From the NCBI GenBank assembly GCA_964247055.1, contig OZ176053.1, positions 12,152,001 to 12,216,000 on the forward strand: a stretch of 64,000 bases of DNA. The letters are read 5' to 3'. Positions 1-12,300 of this stretch are shown here, piece after piece. Each line of letters begins with the position of its first letter. Positions within the stretch are counted from its first letter, which is position 1. The notes beneath the pieces are model-generated. The model was not told the DNA's origin and made no database searches. It saw only the letters and a program-made list of their open reading frames with translations. The position numbers and the translations under genes are program-made. Source of the stretch: Paragordius varius (lineage: Eukaryota > Nematomorpha).

Positions 1-583
1 CCTATTTATGAAATGATGGAAAAAAAAACAAACTACTTTGGTTGGAAAAATTATTTATGCGACAAAAGATAAATACTTTCAAAGGGTAGGCTTTAATTTT
101 TTAATATATGACACTTGTGATTTAAAAACATGTTTAGTAATTAATTTTGGAGCCTTTAAAATTTGATTTTTTGTTAAATTAAATAAAAGGATATGTTTTT
201 AAATTAGAGAATCTTTATACGAAATCGACCTTTAGGGCCATTTTAACAGGGTCTGTTATTTCGCAATTACATGTTAAAATTCTCCTTTGGTTTTAATAAT
301 ATTATTGTGTTTTTCCTTTTTCATGTAATCTACATAATTTTGTTAAATTTAAATTTTTAGTGTGTCTATTTATTAAATGTCATCATTTATTTTATATTTG
401 TCCTTGCTTTTGTTTCACAAATTCCTTTAAAATCAAACCTTGAGGCTAACCATATACTCAAAGTGTAAACTCTGTTAAATTATAATTTTTCACTCTGAAA
501 TTTTATATATTTTATGTACCCAAAATAAGCTTTCAATCAAAATAAAATATGGTTGATTTATTAAAAACAACTGTGTATTTAAT

Positions 584-614
<31 letters not shown>

Positions 615-1153
615 GAATACATTAGTAAGTTAGGGGTAAAAATTGCGCCAAAAAATTGAAAATACGGGCGGCATAATTTTGTGTTTGCAGCTGATACGCT
701 TTTTAAAAGGCACTATTTATGTAAATAAATTAAAATATGGCGAAATCTTATACTTTTAAAATATCTATAATTTTTAACTTTTTTTACTTAAAGAATTACA
801 TGTTTTACTTCGCTAATTTATCGTATCCGTTCCTATTTTCGAGTTTTATGGCTAAATAATTTATACGAGTTTACCAAATTAATTACCCAAATACCTGTTT
901 TACAGAAAGCTGGTTCAAATGTGTCTTTCTTATAAAAATTTTATCCGTTTCTAATTATATTTTTATTAATGATTTGTTTGAGATTAATAAATATTACACT
1001 ATTTCATCGCTTTTGAGTGTTTAAATTGAATATCGTTAATCCAAAGTTCTTTGGTTTATATGGCTTAGTAATATTTCAATTAAATCTATTTCGATTCCAA
1101 TCTACTTACTGTGGTTATCAAATACTTTCCAAAAATTATTTCATGAAATAATG
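1..1153. other. AT-rich stretch without a recognised gene
   Basis: No convincing exon is visible on either strand. The stretch holds a pure (AT)n microsatellite of about 13 units at 589-614. It could be 3' flank or intron of the minus-strand reading frame at 1154-1912, because that frame has a possible splice donor close to its stop. Confidence 0.5.
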
Positions 1154-1912
1154 TCAAAAAATTATAATTGAAATACTTAATGGTAGGTGGGCGTTATCGG
1201 GTTTAGCACTATTATTAGTTGTAATATTGATTTTATCATGTTCATGAATTTGATTTTTATTTAACGCATTTTCCGCCAAATTATGGTAAGACCTGCGGTT
1301 TGTTTGACACTGTGAAGGCGAATTTCTTTTTATTACCATTTCTATTGTATCATCAAGTTTGTCAAGTTTACCCATATTTGATTCTACCAAAGTCCTATCG
1401 CAGGTTATGGATGAATTTTTAATATAGTTCACGGTATTTGTGTAATTATTTTGGTTCGATACAGGCTGATGAACAATATATCGATCTAACCATTTTTTCT
1501 TCATCTTAAGATTAGAGATTTGATCCTTCATAGTTAAGGAAATGGTGGAATAAGGACATGGCTGGGTAACGATGTTGCTTGTTTTATTATCCTGGTTATT
1601 TATTAACCCAATCGCTGAATATCCATCGTTTTCAAAGTTATAATTTGAAACATTATCCTTCTTGTGTCGTTTTGCAGCCGGGGCTGTTTTAGATAAATTT
1701 ATTGCTTCATTTTTATGGTTTAGTTGAGGGTTCGAACTTTGAGAGCAAGAAGAAGACAACAAAGTGTCAGACGAATAATTTTCATGTGACGATGACGCAG
1801 ACGATATTGTTTCACATTTGTGTTTGTTAATTGCCATTTCTATTGATTCCCCGAACAATATTTCTTTCAGAATTATGTTGTGGTCAGACCCGTTTTTGGT
1901 TGATGAATGCAT
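1154..1912 (-). CDS. Unrecognised Ser/Asn-rich reading frame, possibly one exon of a nuclear protein
   Basis: This is a 252-codon open frame with non-random composition. It has a Ser-rich stretch (residues about 38-60), a short EAINLSK motif that resembles CtBP-binding PxDLS-type peptides, a basic AAKRHKK patch that could be a nuclear localisation signal, and a KMKKKWLDRY segment that looks conserved but that I cannot assign to a family. I see no signal peptide and no membrane segment. The ATG may be internal: an acceptor-like TTAG lies about 20 bases upstream in an open frame. A GTATTT donor-like site lies just before the hydrophobic C-terminal tail. The true protein may therefore be larger than shown. 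The function is unknown; that it is coding is inferred from composition and length in AT-rich DNA. Confidence 0.5.
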   Translation of the reverse strand: MHSSTKNGSDHNIILKEILFGESIEMAINKHKCETISSASSSHENYSSDTLLSSSCSQSSNPQLNHKNEAINLSKTAPAAKRHKKDNVSNYNFENDGYSAIGLINNQDNKTSNIVTQPCPYSTISLTMKDQISNLKMKKKWLDRYIVHQPVSNQNNYTNTVNYIKNSSITCDRTLVESNMGKLDKLDDTIEMVIKRNSPSQCQTNRRSYHNLAENALNKNQIHEHDKINITTNNSAKPDNAHLPLSISIIIF

Positions 1913-3727
1913 AAAGAAATCGTTAATGTCTAATACTTTGTACTTTTATTATTTATAGAATTGTAAGGTAACAAATATATCGATTGGTTTATACATACAT
2001 ATAATCCACAATGATAATTATAAATGAATAGGGTGTATTTTGAGGTAATGACCGCAGTTTAGACAGAAAAGTTTTACACGGTGTTTCCGTTTTAGCTATT
2101 ATTAAAGCATTATAGGAATGTTTTTTGTATTTTATACGTTCTCATTAATTTTGATATTGTGTGTGTAATATACAGACACAGACATTAGTATTACAAAAAA
2201 GGAAAAAAAGTCATTTTCAACAAAAAACCAAAAACGTTGTTTATGCTGTGTATATCGTTAAGGATATCATTGCATACATAGCTTTATGTTTGTTTTTATA
2301 ACATGAAATTGTGTGTTACGATATGAATTTGAAAGAATGATGATACATATTTTTAGATAAATATTACATTGTAAAATGCTGAAATTCGTGTCCAAAAAAA
2401 GCAAATAAAGTATAAATATAGCATTAAAGTTTCTGACTGTATGAATACGACGAATATAGTATGCGTTTTTTGGATAGCATCAGAACGCTAAAAAATGTTG
2501 TATACATATTATAGTGGAATTGTTTATGAAGTACATACAATTTGGCATTTTTCAGACCAAAATGTTTCCCTCTATCCCCTCTCTTCGTTCACGAAAAAAA
2601 AAGAAAAACCAATTTTTAAATTGCTGCTGCGTACAGTATAAATGTATCAGTGTGAATAAATAGCGAATTACACCATTGGCTTTGTACATTGTGCAATAAA
2701 ATGCTGTATTTTTTTGTACATTAACAATTTTTTTACAGCTTTTTTTTCTTTTTATTTTTCTGCATATGTAAACGAGGGATGGTTCGTCAACACACATTTT
2801 ATAATTATATGTGTACAATAAATGCTTGTTGTTTTTCATTGTACATTAAAATGTAAACATTGGTGAATGGTTAAAAAATAGCCTTCTCACTTTCATATTC
2901 GTTATTATACATACATTAGTGCAAATATACATATAAAAAAGTAAACATTTAACATGTGATATCTATACTTTTTCACATTGTTTAACGGCATAAAGCCAAT
3001 AAGATGATATAGCACTAATACATGAATACCGTGTATACCGCATAAATTATATAAAATCTTATATCTGTCAACTATATTACTCTCATGGCTCTAGAGAATC
3101 TATAAAAAATTAGTGATCATGGTATTTTAATTGTGCTATGAGAGAATGTTTACAAGTTTTTTCACTCATATTTAAATTCTTTTTTTCTCCAAAGTTTTTT
3201 AAATTTAATTGTTAAAGAAAAATCTCATTATTGAGATGTTGCGTTTTTAGCAGTCCGGTGGACCAATCGAACCAAACCATTTTTGGATATTAAATTTTAA
3301 AATATTGGATTTTATTCCATATAAGCGGGATAAACACGAAAATGCTTTAAACAACATTTTTGCCATTTATTTAAAAAACCGATATTTAAATTACCACTGT
3401 ATCCGATTATATGCCAAATGTACATATAGCCACCCATACCAAATTGTTACAAAAGTGTAAACATACGTTTAAATGAAAGTTTTTATTCAACTTAATGTAA
3501 AACTATATTTTTTAAAATAGAATAATTTTATGCAATGTTTATTAAAAACAAATACAACAATTGCACAAAATTATTCGGACCCTACTGGTTATGACGGTGA
3601 CATCGGTTAGATAGAAAACTATAATTTGTCATCAGTTTATGTACCCAATTTACAATGTCTTTTTGATTACAAATATTAAAATTGAACTTATTTAGTGTTT
3701 AAATCAGTGAATTAAAAAGTTTTGTAA
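1913..3727. other. Intergenic or intronic AT-rich DNA
   Basis: No gene is recognised. A minus-strand open frame at 2552-2839 is rich in Phe/Lys and homopolymers, and looks like chance. Runs of A and T dominate. Confidence 0.5.
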
Positions 3728-4140
3728 TCTATATATTTATAAAAATGGAAAATGCTGGCTTGTGTTGTGCTTCCGGAAATCCGGTAGACCCATTCAAATC
3801 CAAATGTCGAAAGATACATTAATGGATGCTCCGACAATAGCTTCCCCCTTTTTGAATTCGGCTTCAGTTCGAGCCATACCCGTGTAAAAAACGGGTTTTT
3901 TAAAAAACAGTCCGCAAAAATCGTGTCTTTGAGACAATTTTCCGGAAAAAGTGTTAGACCATTTGATTTCAAATATGATTTTTTTACTTTTTTTCCGATT
4001 GCGCTGAATATTGTCGACGCTTTTTTAATTAGGCCCTCTTTTTACCCGCACCCCGGTAAAATGCTATTTTTTATAAAAAATTAAGTTTACAAAAATAATT
4101 TTTTGAATCTATTTTTCTCAAGGTATGAGATTGTAAAAAT
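3728..4140 (+). mobile_element. Helitron-like element, diverged copy (5' part)
   Basis: It starts A|TCTATATATT and then matches the complete element at 12301-12894 in the same orientation over about 400 bases. Shared blocks include CCGGTAGACCCATTCAAATC, CGTGTCTTTGAGACAATTTT, AGGCCCTCTTTTTACCCGC and an AAAATAATTTTTTGAAT tract. No CTAG-type 3' end with hairpin was found for this copy; it runs into the ~285-bp tandem array that follows. The small minus-strand open frames here are by-products of the repeat. Confidence 0.65.
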
Positions 4141-5065
4141 TCACTGAGGTATCCATGTCCCGGTTAAAAGGCAAAAATTTTAGTCGTGCTTTTTTTATTG
4201 GCTGCTGGGTAAACAGATACCAGCTATAAACTGCCCCGTCATATCGAAATAGCGTGCCTTTGGAATTTCAGAAAACCTATCAGGCCATATGAGTTTAAGT
4301 GCTTAAAATACCCGTACGTCGTGCGGTTTTTCAAAATTAGACGCTAATTAGGCCCTTCACGCCCTGAAAAATGCCCCACCATAGAATGATTTTTCAGTTT
4401 TGAGGCAATTTTTCCAAAGCTAATAGCACATGGAATGAATCATGGTACCAGGTATTCTTCGTAAAAAGGCAAAAAAATAAATCAAGCGCCTTTTATGTAT
4501 CAGAAACTGCACCATCATATCGAAATTGCGTTGTTTAAGAATTCGTTTTCAGAAAACTTATCAGGCCATACAGGTTCAATAAGGGCCTGAAATATTACCT
4601 GTAAAAAGAATAGTCGAGCGGTTTTTTAATTAGCCGTTAATTTGGCCCTTTACCCCCTAAAAAGTGCGCAATGATTAGATTATTTTTGAAGCCAAAACAT
4701 ATGGAATGAATGATGATTCCAGGTATTTCCCTATAAAGGCACAAAATTTTATCGAACGTCTTTTTTATATTGGCCTCCGAGTAGGGGGTAATACAACTGC
4801 GCCATATCGATATAGCGTGACTTTGGAGGCAAATTTTAGAAAACTTATCAGGCCATATGAGTTCAATAAGGGCTTGAGATATTACCCGTAAAAAGGCAAA
4901 AATTAAAGTAGAGGGGTTTAATACCCTCAATTTGGCCCTTGCCCTGAAAAATGCGCCACCATAGAATAGATTTTCAGTTTAAAGGCATTTAAAAAATCCC
5001 ACGAGAGCATATGGAATCTCTCATGATTCCAGATATTACCCGAATTACTGTCACATGTTATCAGA
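4135..5065. repeat. Tandem array of a ~285-bp unit, about 3.3 diverged copies
   Basis: Landmarks recur at regular spacing: CATATCGAAATAGCGTG-like words near 4240, 4516 and 4803; GGCCCTT...CCTGAAAAATGC-like words near 4350, 4640 and 4935; TGGAATGAATCATG-like words near 4432, 4702 and 5011. The steps are about 276-309 bases. Units are visibly diverged by substitutions and small indels. The array directly follows a Helitron-like 5' part, and Helitrons are known to carry internal minisatellites. Open frames at 4637-4930 and 4927-5115 fall inside the units and are not genes. Confidence 0.75.
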
Positions 5066-5353
5066 TGAAAATCAAAAAATGGGCCTTTGTTCAAAAATAA
5101 AATTAATGATGGCATTTTTAATTTTATCTTCCTTATTCTTCGATAAAAACATTCAAATCTTTTAAATTGAATCGTTGCGTAAATCTCATGGTAAGTGAAT
5201 CACTTATTATTGGTTAACATAATTCAGGTAATTTAAAGACTTTATACTAAACACATATTTTGCCAAATGCGATTCCCGCACATATTTATAAATTTATTAT
5301 TTAGAAATTTAATTTACTATATATGGTATTTTATATAATTATTGGATAGAAAG

Positions 5354-8300
5354 CTATTTTTCTTCATTGGAAGCTTGATTAATTAGAGATTTAAGGTCAT
5401 CTATATTGAGAATTAGTTTTTTGGTTTTAAACACACGATTTTTGATTAGTCTCTGGTTTAGAAATCTGTCATGATTGCTTATTATTGTAGAATCTGATGA
5501 TGCATCTTCATCATGTGCATGTGATTGAAAGAGAGGGCGGTTATTTCCTCGATTAATTGACTTGGTTTGCATTTGTTCTTGTAATCTATTTACCATAACA
5601 CTATATGTAATAATGTACCGTTCAAATTTTCAAATTCCCCTTTTTGTATTTTTGGATTCATAGTGAATCCAGGCAATATTACTTAGCCACATTAAACAGG
5701 TGGAATACCTTATAAATTTTAAGCGATATATAACCGTATGATAAAATTAACAAATATACAATAAATTAATCGTTGCAAAATTATTTTGGATCAAAAAATA
5801 AAATATAAACTATAGTTTCTTTTAGGCAACATAAAACAATTAATAGAACCCAAATCTCAATAATTGCGAAATGTACAAAAAAAATATAAAAAATTTTTAA
5901 AATTCCGGTCATTTAAAAAAATGGTTCTAGATATTGAACCAAAATATATTTTATTATGTAAATTTTAAGTTCTGTTAAAGGACTAATTTTTTCAATTGAT
6001 AACAATAATGGCTTCAAAAATTCAAACATTAATTCTATAAAAGTAATATACCGGAAACAGCTGATTATTTATCCCTCTGAAATTTTAATTGATTTTGATG
6101 AAATAATACCCTAATATTTGCTTAAAACACTTTAGTTTTTGCAGAAATTTAAAAAGATCAAAAGTTAATCAAACTATTTATTTCTATGTGTAATTTTGAA
6201 ACATGCTTTCCTATCCTTTATAATTTAATACCAATAATGAGTCCGTTCTAATCTTAAATCCTTTATAGATGATTCCGATATTTTAAAATTATTGTCTTTT
6301 ATAACTGATTATTTTGAAGCTTAACGCTTAACTATACAATGAATAAAAACGAATACCTAGTTTCTTGTTGAGTAACGGTAAATGAATTTTGTTCTTGTGA
6401 GTCATCCAAATCTAAATTAAATTGTCGAGCAAATATAACTTTACAAATTAAAAACTATTTTAAGAATAGAATTTACTTAAATTAAATAATTAAAAGATAC
6501 CAGAAGCTATTGCCGTTTGTTGTGTAACAAGGGTTGGTATATTTGTCTCTTGTGTTTCCTCAAAATCGTCTTGATTTAGTTGAGGGTTGGTGGACATAAA
6601 ATTTGGATTTACTGTGGGCAATTTAAACCGTCCCCTGAAAAATGGGATAGATGGTGTTATATCTTCAACCATTTGTGATGCGCTCGTTTCAGGAAATGGA
6701 AAATCATTATTTTTCGCAGGAACTAGAGTTAAAACTGTTTGTGAATTTTCATTCGGAATTGTGTTTTGTGTTGTCTCTTGATCTATAACGGCCTCTTCTG
6801 TTCCCGATTCTGTTGTGAACAATACAACAGTTTCTTTTGATTTTGTCTCCATATTAATATTTACTTGTTTGGTTGTTTTTTTAGCTTCTAATTTGCTTTT
6901 TTTGGTTGTTTTTGTAGTCAAGGAATTAATCTTTTTCGTATCCAATACTATTTTTTTCGAACTTCTTGTTACAGTGATTAAGGTAGTCGGGGGTTTGGTT
7001 TTACTGGTTGCCGTCAAAGGCTTTCTGAAAAGAATAAAAAATTTATTCAAAATATTAATGAAGGTCAACATTAAAGCCTTCTCATTTCGAGTACCTACCC
7101 TTTATCTAAACAAGGAAGAGCTATATTAATCACGCGAGGTTACTATATCCAAAAATCTTTTATTGAATCTCTTCATAATTATCATATTTTATAATAATTT
7201 TGGCCCTCCCTCACTCAGCTCAGAGCCGAATTTGTCTGTGGGGATTTTAATGGTCATCTTGATTCAAGTAGGGAATATTTTGAAATATGGTACGGGGACA
7301 TTCTGATGGAAAAAGAAATATGGAAGGAAAATTTGCTTAGATTTGCACAATCCCACAATTTAAAAATAATCAGTCATTTAATAACCTACAAAAGTGGCAT
7401 ACATAAGTCACAAATATCTTTTATAGTACTTCCAAGAGATTTGTTAAAACTTGTAATAGGCTGTAAGTTTTTACCAAATTTAGAAATTAGCTCACAGCAT
7501 AATTTACTTACTTGTAAATTTTTTGTCAAAGAAAAGTCAAAACACATTGATCCTTCAGATTAAAAACTATAAAGTGGGATTAATTATATGAAAAAAGCAT
7601 GATTTTACAAAAGAAATATTGTCCAAAGATGTTGAGTTAAATGATGAGGAGTAAAGTCAGCCAGTTAATCAAAAAGGCAGGGACTCTAGCTTGTGGATTG
7701 AAAGGCGGCAAATTTCAAGTGCGCAGAGAGGCTTGGCTTTGAAAGGATAATAACGAAAAAAGGTAAGGTTTAACAAATAAGCGACATAATAAGAAAGATG
7801 ATGATAGATATAAGTATAAAAGTTTAAATAAGGAATTGACAAAATCAGTTTGTCAGGTTTAGAAAGAAAAGATGATATTTTATGATGAGTTAAATAATAA
7901 GCAAGGTTTAAACAAAGTGCTTAAGGTTTCGCAGCAAAGGAACAAACTCAGGATGGATTTACCAGGTTATGCCCCTGCAATGAAAGGAAAAGATGGAAAC
8001 TTGCTGTGCGAAAATGTAGAAATTTTAAAAGATTGAAAGAGTACTTTGTGAGTTTAGATGAAGGGGTAGGCGAGATATTTTAACCAAACACAGTCGAAGC
8101 TACTGATAGATCAATAGAAGCAATTACAGAAGAGAGGGTAGAATCCAATTTGTTAGATATGCCAAACAATAAGGCTGTAGGATCGGATGACATAAATATA
8201 AATTGTTGGAACGTGACGCAGGATTAAATTTTGAGGCGTGTATTTATTAAAATTGTTACAATTTACGAAATTCCTGTTGAATGCAAAGGAAGTTTTACTC

Positions 8301-10415
8301 TACCTTTATATAAAGGAAAGGTGATATAAATGACTGTAGTAATTATAGAGGGATAAAATAAACGCACACCATTAATTTGTTTGTAAAATAATTGAAAAGC
8401 GACTCAGGAAAATGATATTGGAAGGAATCAATTTGGTTTCATGCCAAGTCAACAATAGACCCTATAGATGCAGTTAGGAGGCTGATTTAAAAACACATTC
8501 AAAAGAGGAAAAAATTACAGAGCTAGCCAAAGTTTTTAATCAAAGGTCAGGTTGGTATTTTATGTATGCGGATGTCATAATCATTTTATCTGATTCAAGG
8601 CTGAATCAAACGGTAAACAAATGGGTTATTAAACTGAATGAATACGGTCTGAATAAACAAAGCAAAAACTTACCTTTTGGGGGTTAACAACATGAAATGG
8701 AAGGGGATGCGTTTGAAAGGTGGGAGCAATGTTATGTTCAGATGGATCGATGACCGACGATATTAATTTAAGAATTAAGAGCTGTTGAATAAATTGGAAG
8801 AAAATTTCATACGTGCTATGTGATTGAAATATTGTAGAGTGAAAGGTAAAATATACAGTATTGTTTAACCTACAATGATGTATAATTCGACGTGGGGCGT
8901 CAAAAAATCCGAAGAAAGACATTTTATTTTCAAAGTTACGGAAATGAGAATGCATAGAATGATGTGTGGGATAACAAGTAAGGACAAAGTTAGGAATAAA
9001 GATATTTGTGAGAGCGCAGATCTTAAACCAATAGTGGAAAGAATGACATAAAATAGGCTACGTTGGTTTGGGCATATTAAAAGAATAGATTCTAATTTTG
9101 CAAAAACAATAGAGAGAGAGAGTCATATAGTTGAAGAAAAACAGACGTGGGCGGACTAATAAAAGATGGATGGACGCAATAAAAAGAGAACTAGCAGAAT
9201 ATAAGCTAAAAGCAGAAAACGCTATAGATAGAGTTGTGTGGCGAGACAGGTTGTCTCACATGACCGCTCTCATGAGTGAAAACATGTAATGTTATGATAA
9301 TAATTTTAGGGATTGAAACCGGAGCCGTTTTTGTAGGTTTCTGACCCGTTTTTAAACCGAAACCACGGTATAAACCGGTTCTAAAAAAATCTTATATTTT
9401 GCCATTTTTTAATTTTAATCACTAATTGTTTTAATCTGACATATTAATTTTATTTTTATAATTTATTTTGATTACATAAAAATATTTTAACCTCATTTAC
9501 CATAACAGCTTTTGTTAAAAAAATACAATCACCAAATATAGGTAGAACCGGAACCGAAAACGGTCTTGGTTCTAATCCCTACCTATAATACATTTCAAAT
9601 AAAGTTAATCTAACTTTGTAGTCAAAGCCGTTTTGGAGAACAATTTAGATGTCATTTTGGGTGGTTTTGCTGTTGTAACGCTTGTTTTGGATTTCATATT
9701 TGAAGGAATTGTAGGAGCTTGAGTTGACCGTTTAATGGTAGAAGGTGGGATAATAATTTTTGTTGTAATCCCTAAAAATTATAAATCGCATAAAAATTCC
9801 TAAAATTTTATTGACAGTTTTCGTATATCGTTATTTTTGTTATGTAGGTAAAAAATCCTATATAATATTTTGGATAATCAACTTTTTATTTATGATCTAA
9901 AACATTGTAATACCTTTAGATTTGGATAAACCAGAAGAAGTAGTTGATTTAATTGTGCTACTCTTATGATTTGTGCGGGGAGAAGTTCCTGACGCTATAT
10001 TTTTCGTTGAAACAGATGATGCCAGTTTTTTATTTTTTGTTTTGGTCGTAGATAAGGATCTTGTTGGAGATACTTTTACTATAGCTCCTGAAAGAGAATT
10101 AATTTTTACATTGCTTAATTTTGTTGGTACTAAGACAGTTGTTGATTTTGATGGTATTTTTACTTTAGTAGGAGGTTCTTTGTTAACTTTGACTTCAAAA
10201 ACGTCATCTGTATCGAAATCACTCAGGAGAGTAGTGGTACGAATAAATTGAAAATCATCTAGGTTCCTGAATTTTGAAATGGTACATAAAATACCATTTT
10301 TGTTATGCTGACTATTTTGGTAATAAATGCCGTAATAAAGCGTAGTTTGAGAAACAATAATAGATAATATTATATAACGTATAAGAGGGGTGAGTATTGA
10401 ATACAGGTACAACAT
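5354..10415 (-). CDS. Thr/Ser/Lys-rich secreted-looking protein of unknown function, five exons
   Basis: Rebuilt exons on the minus strand are 9914-10415, 9615-9771, 6501-7024, 6357-6411 and 5354-5600. All phases close (1, 2, 1, 2), giving about 494 residues. The start at 10415 gives a hydrophobic N-terminus (LYLYSILTPLIRYIILSIIV) that looks like a signal peptide or anchor. After a short acidic stretch (FDTDDVFEV), most of the chain is low-complexity Thr/Ser/Lys/Pro-rich, as in mucin-like or matrix proteins. A segment with FPFPETSASQMVED and IPFFRGRFKLP looks more ordered. The C-terminus is polar and ends NQASNEEK. The 55-base exon 4 is supported only by phase and splice sites. No known domain is recognised. 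The third intron-exon interval (7025-9614) carries an RTE LINE and a short inverted-repeat element in the opposite orientation. Confidence 0.75.
7200..9300 (+). mobile_element. Degenerate RTE-clade LINE inside a host intron
   Basis: Broken reading frames run in LINE order. First is an apurinic-endonuclease-like part (FVCGDFNGHLDSS near 7226, then SQISFIV near 7410). Next is reverse transcriptase: NNKAVGSDDI near 8166, NYRGIK near 8339, NQFGFMPSQTTIDPIDAVRR near 8430, and a YADV box (YADD in active elements) near 8565. Last is the family's typical C-terminal part: EMRMHRMMCGI near 8940, RLRWFGHIKR near 9057, KRWMDAIKRELAEYKLKAEN near 9160. It ends ACATG then a TAATGTTATGATAATAATT tail. Several stops and frame changes show it is dead. 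It lies antisense in the large intron of the Thr-rich gene. The RTE clade assignment rests on my memory of the family's C-terminal block. Confidence 0.85.
9307..9581. mobile_element. Short inverted-repeat element (MITE), TAGGGATT ends
   Basis: The left end TAGGGATTGAAACCGGAGCC is answered at the right end by the inverse of TAGGGATTAGAACCAAGACC, so the two imperfect terminal inverted repeats are about 25-40 bases. The interior is AT-rich without coding capacity. It sits directly after the LINE tail. hAT-like MITEs have similar TAGGG ends, but I see no clean 8-base target duplication, so the superfamily is unsure. Confidence 0.6.
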
Positions 10416-11037
10416 AATAATATATCAATGCATATATAAATAGTATAAATATTAATATTTATATTAGATAAATTTAAATATGTAAGGATCCCAAAAAGAA
10501 CAAAAGTTTAGGGTAACCAAAAAAACGATAAATTTACAAAACCAAAAACACAGAAAAAACTTCTCAAAGGAGAAAAAACAATTTATGTGTGACAATTTTT
10601 GACATCATATGAACCATAGAAAAAAGTTCTACTATCTATTAAAGTTAAAAAGCTAAGTGTTGTGTCATCGTGAATGACTAACTATATATAAATTGTTTTT
10701 TGTGTATCTATCGCCTTTTATGTGATTATTATACTATTAATTATATATACATATTCAAGGTAAAAATAGTAAACCACCACTTTACTGTAAAAAAAACCCT
10801 TTAAATTGGCTAGAATATATTATATATTTTCCGCACATCTAAATGGGATTTCGTGATTTATTTTAAGGATTATATGAGGCATTTACTTTCCATTTAGATG
10901 AAAGAAATTAATTATCATATAAAAAATATTATCTGTATTTCTTGAATGGAAACCATTTTATTATTATAAAAAATATTCGCGATATGCATAATTTTTTTAA
11001 CAATCAGTATTTTATACAATCTCGAAAAATTATGCTA

Positions 11038-11223
11038 TACAGTATGAGTAAGGATATATTGCTAGAAAGTTATTAATTATTGCCAAATAGCATAAACAAC
11101 AAAGGTTAGTATTATTGGCTTTATTTTTTTCACTTTTTACTATTATTAACTAATAATAATTCTCTGCTGTATATGCTATTTGGCAAGAATTAAGAACTCC
11201 AGTAATATATACCTCATACTGTA
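11038..11223. mobile_element. Tc1/mariner-type MITE, TACAGTATGAG ends, copy 1
   Basis: The element is 186 bases, flanked by TA on both sides. It has about 60-base inverted arms beginning TACAGTATGAG and including TTGCCAAATAGCATA. The interior is AT-rich and non-coding. A diverged second copy lies at about 57388-57572. Confidence 0.75.
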
Positions 11224-11824
11224 TAAAACCCTAAAAATAGGATTAATTATTTATGAATAAATGATTAACACTTAGGCATTAAGTCATATTCTGAATAATA
11301 CTTTTTTGGTGCAAGCTAAATGCTTTGCAATAATCATTAAATATAATACAAACTCCGTTAATAAATAACGCAAAATTATATTTTAGTTTTTAGATATAGG
11401 CTCCATAAGTCCCCAATTTTTTTGACCCCTTAGGCTGGTTTTCTTCAAAATGCATAATTTCCCACTTTGCGCGATATTAAATTTGCTAGATTATGACATC
11501 AATTAGGTTTAAAGTGTATATTCTGCCTAAAATATTGAACTTTATTAAAAATTTGTTGAGTGTATTATGTTGAATAATTTATTTGGTATAATACCCTTGA
11601 TTATCGATAATAAAAAATAATAAATATATAATATTTCTATCACTTAATTTCGAAAAGTGTTTAATCACCCTTTTTGCAATCAACTAAAAGAGAAACAACT
11701 CTTCTAATTTGAATTCTAATTTAAATTTGTTTTCGCGAAATCTTATCATTTTTGCAATTTTTGGAAGGTTTGTAGAGGAGTCCGAAAACTTGCGATTTTA
11801 GGAGCTTGTATTTAAGACAGGAAT

Positions 11825-12090
11825 GATCAATACAAATGGTTTCGCGTGCCGCATTTTTGGCTCAAAAAATTCGGCGCGCCGCTTCTAAAATATATCTGGG
11901 CATTCATAAATATTTCATTATCACACATAAGACTACAAAAAACACACAATATTTTTCTGCTCTTGGGAATTGGAAGGACTTATTTCGAATATTTTTTAAA
12001 AAATAATTTTACTAAGGTTTTTGAAAATATTTTTGAATAAGAATTTCCTAATTTTTCGCGGGCCGCACATTAAGACTCGGAGCGCCGAGT
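11825..12090. mobile_element. hAT-like MITE family, copy 1 (diverged)
   Basis: It shares with the copy at 13365-13812 the word order GCGTGCCGC / GGGCATTCATAAATATT / AAGACTACAAAAAACAC / TTTTTCGCGGGCCGCA. Its ends are eroded. The plus-strand open frame at 11846-12040 lies inside it and is not a gene. Confidence 0.55.
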
Positions 12091-12300
12091 GTTAACACTT
12101 CTGGTTCTATTAAATATTAATATTGTTTCTCTTTTTAAATGAAATTTATGATATAATTAATTTTGCAATTATTTGATATCATTTTCGCTATTTTTGTAAT
12201 TACAATATAGGGGAAAATTACCACATAAGTGTTAAACTTTTGAAACCACCCGTACACTCCAAAACCTAGATCAGATTACCAAAGACCTATACATTTATCA

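Noticed and set aside
2552-2839. Minus-strand open frame, 95 codons
   Set aside because: It is built largely of A/T homopolymers translated to Lys and Phe runs; no motif or splice support.
4135-5065. CRISPR-like array
   Set aside because: The repeat unit is ~285 bases, diverged, with no spacer pattern, in animal DNA.
10272-10415. An intron acceptor at 10272 with a separate first exon for the Thr-rich gene
   Set aside because: The continuous frame up to the ATG at 10415 gives a signal-like N-terminus, so no intron is needed; the alternative cannot be excluded without transcripts.
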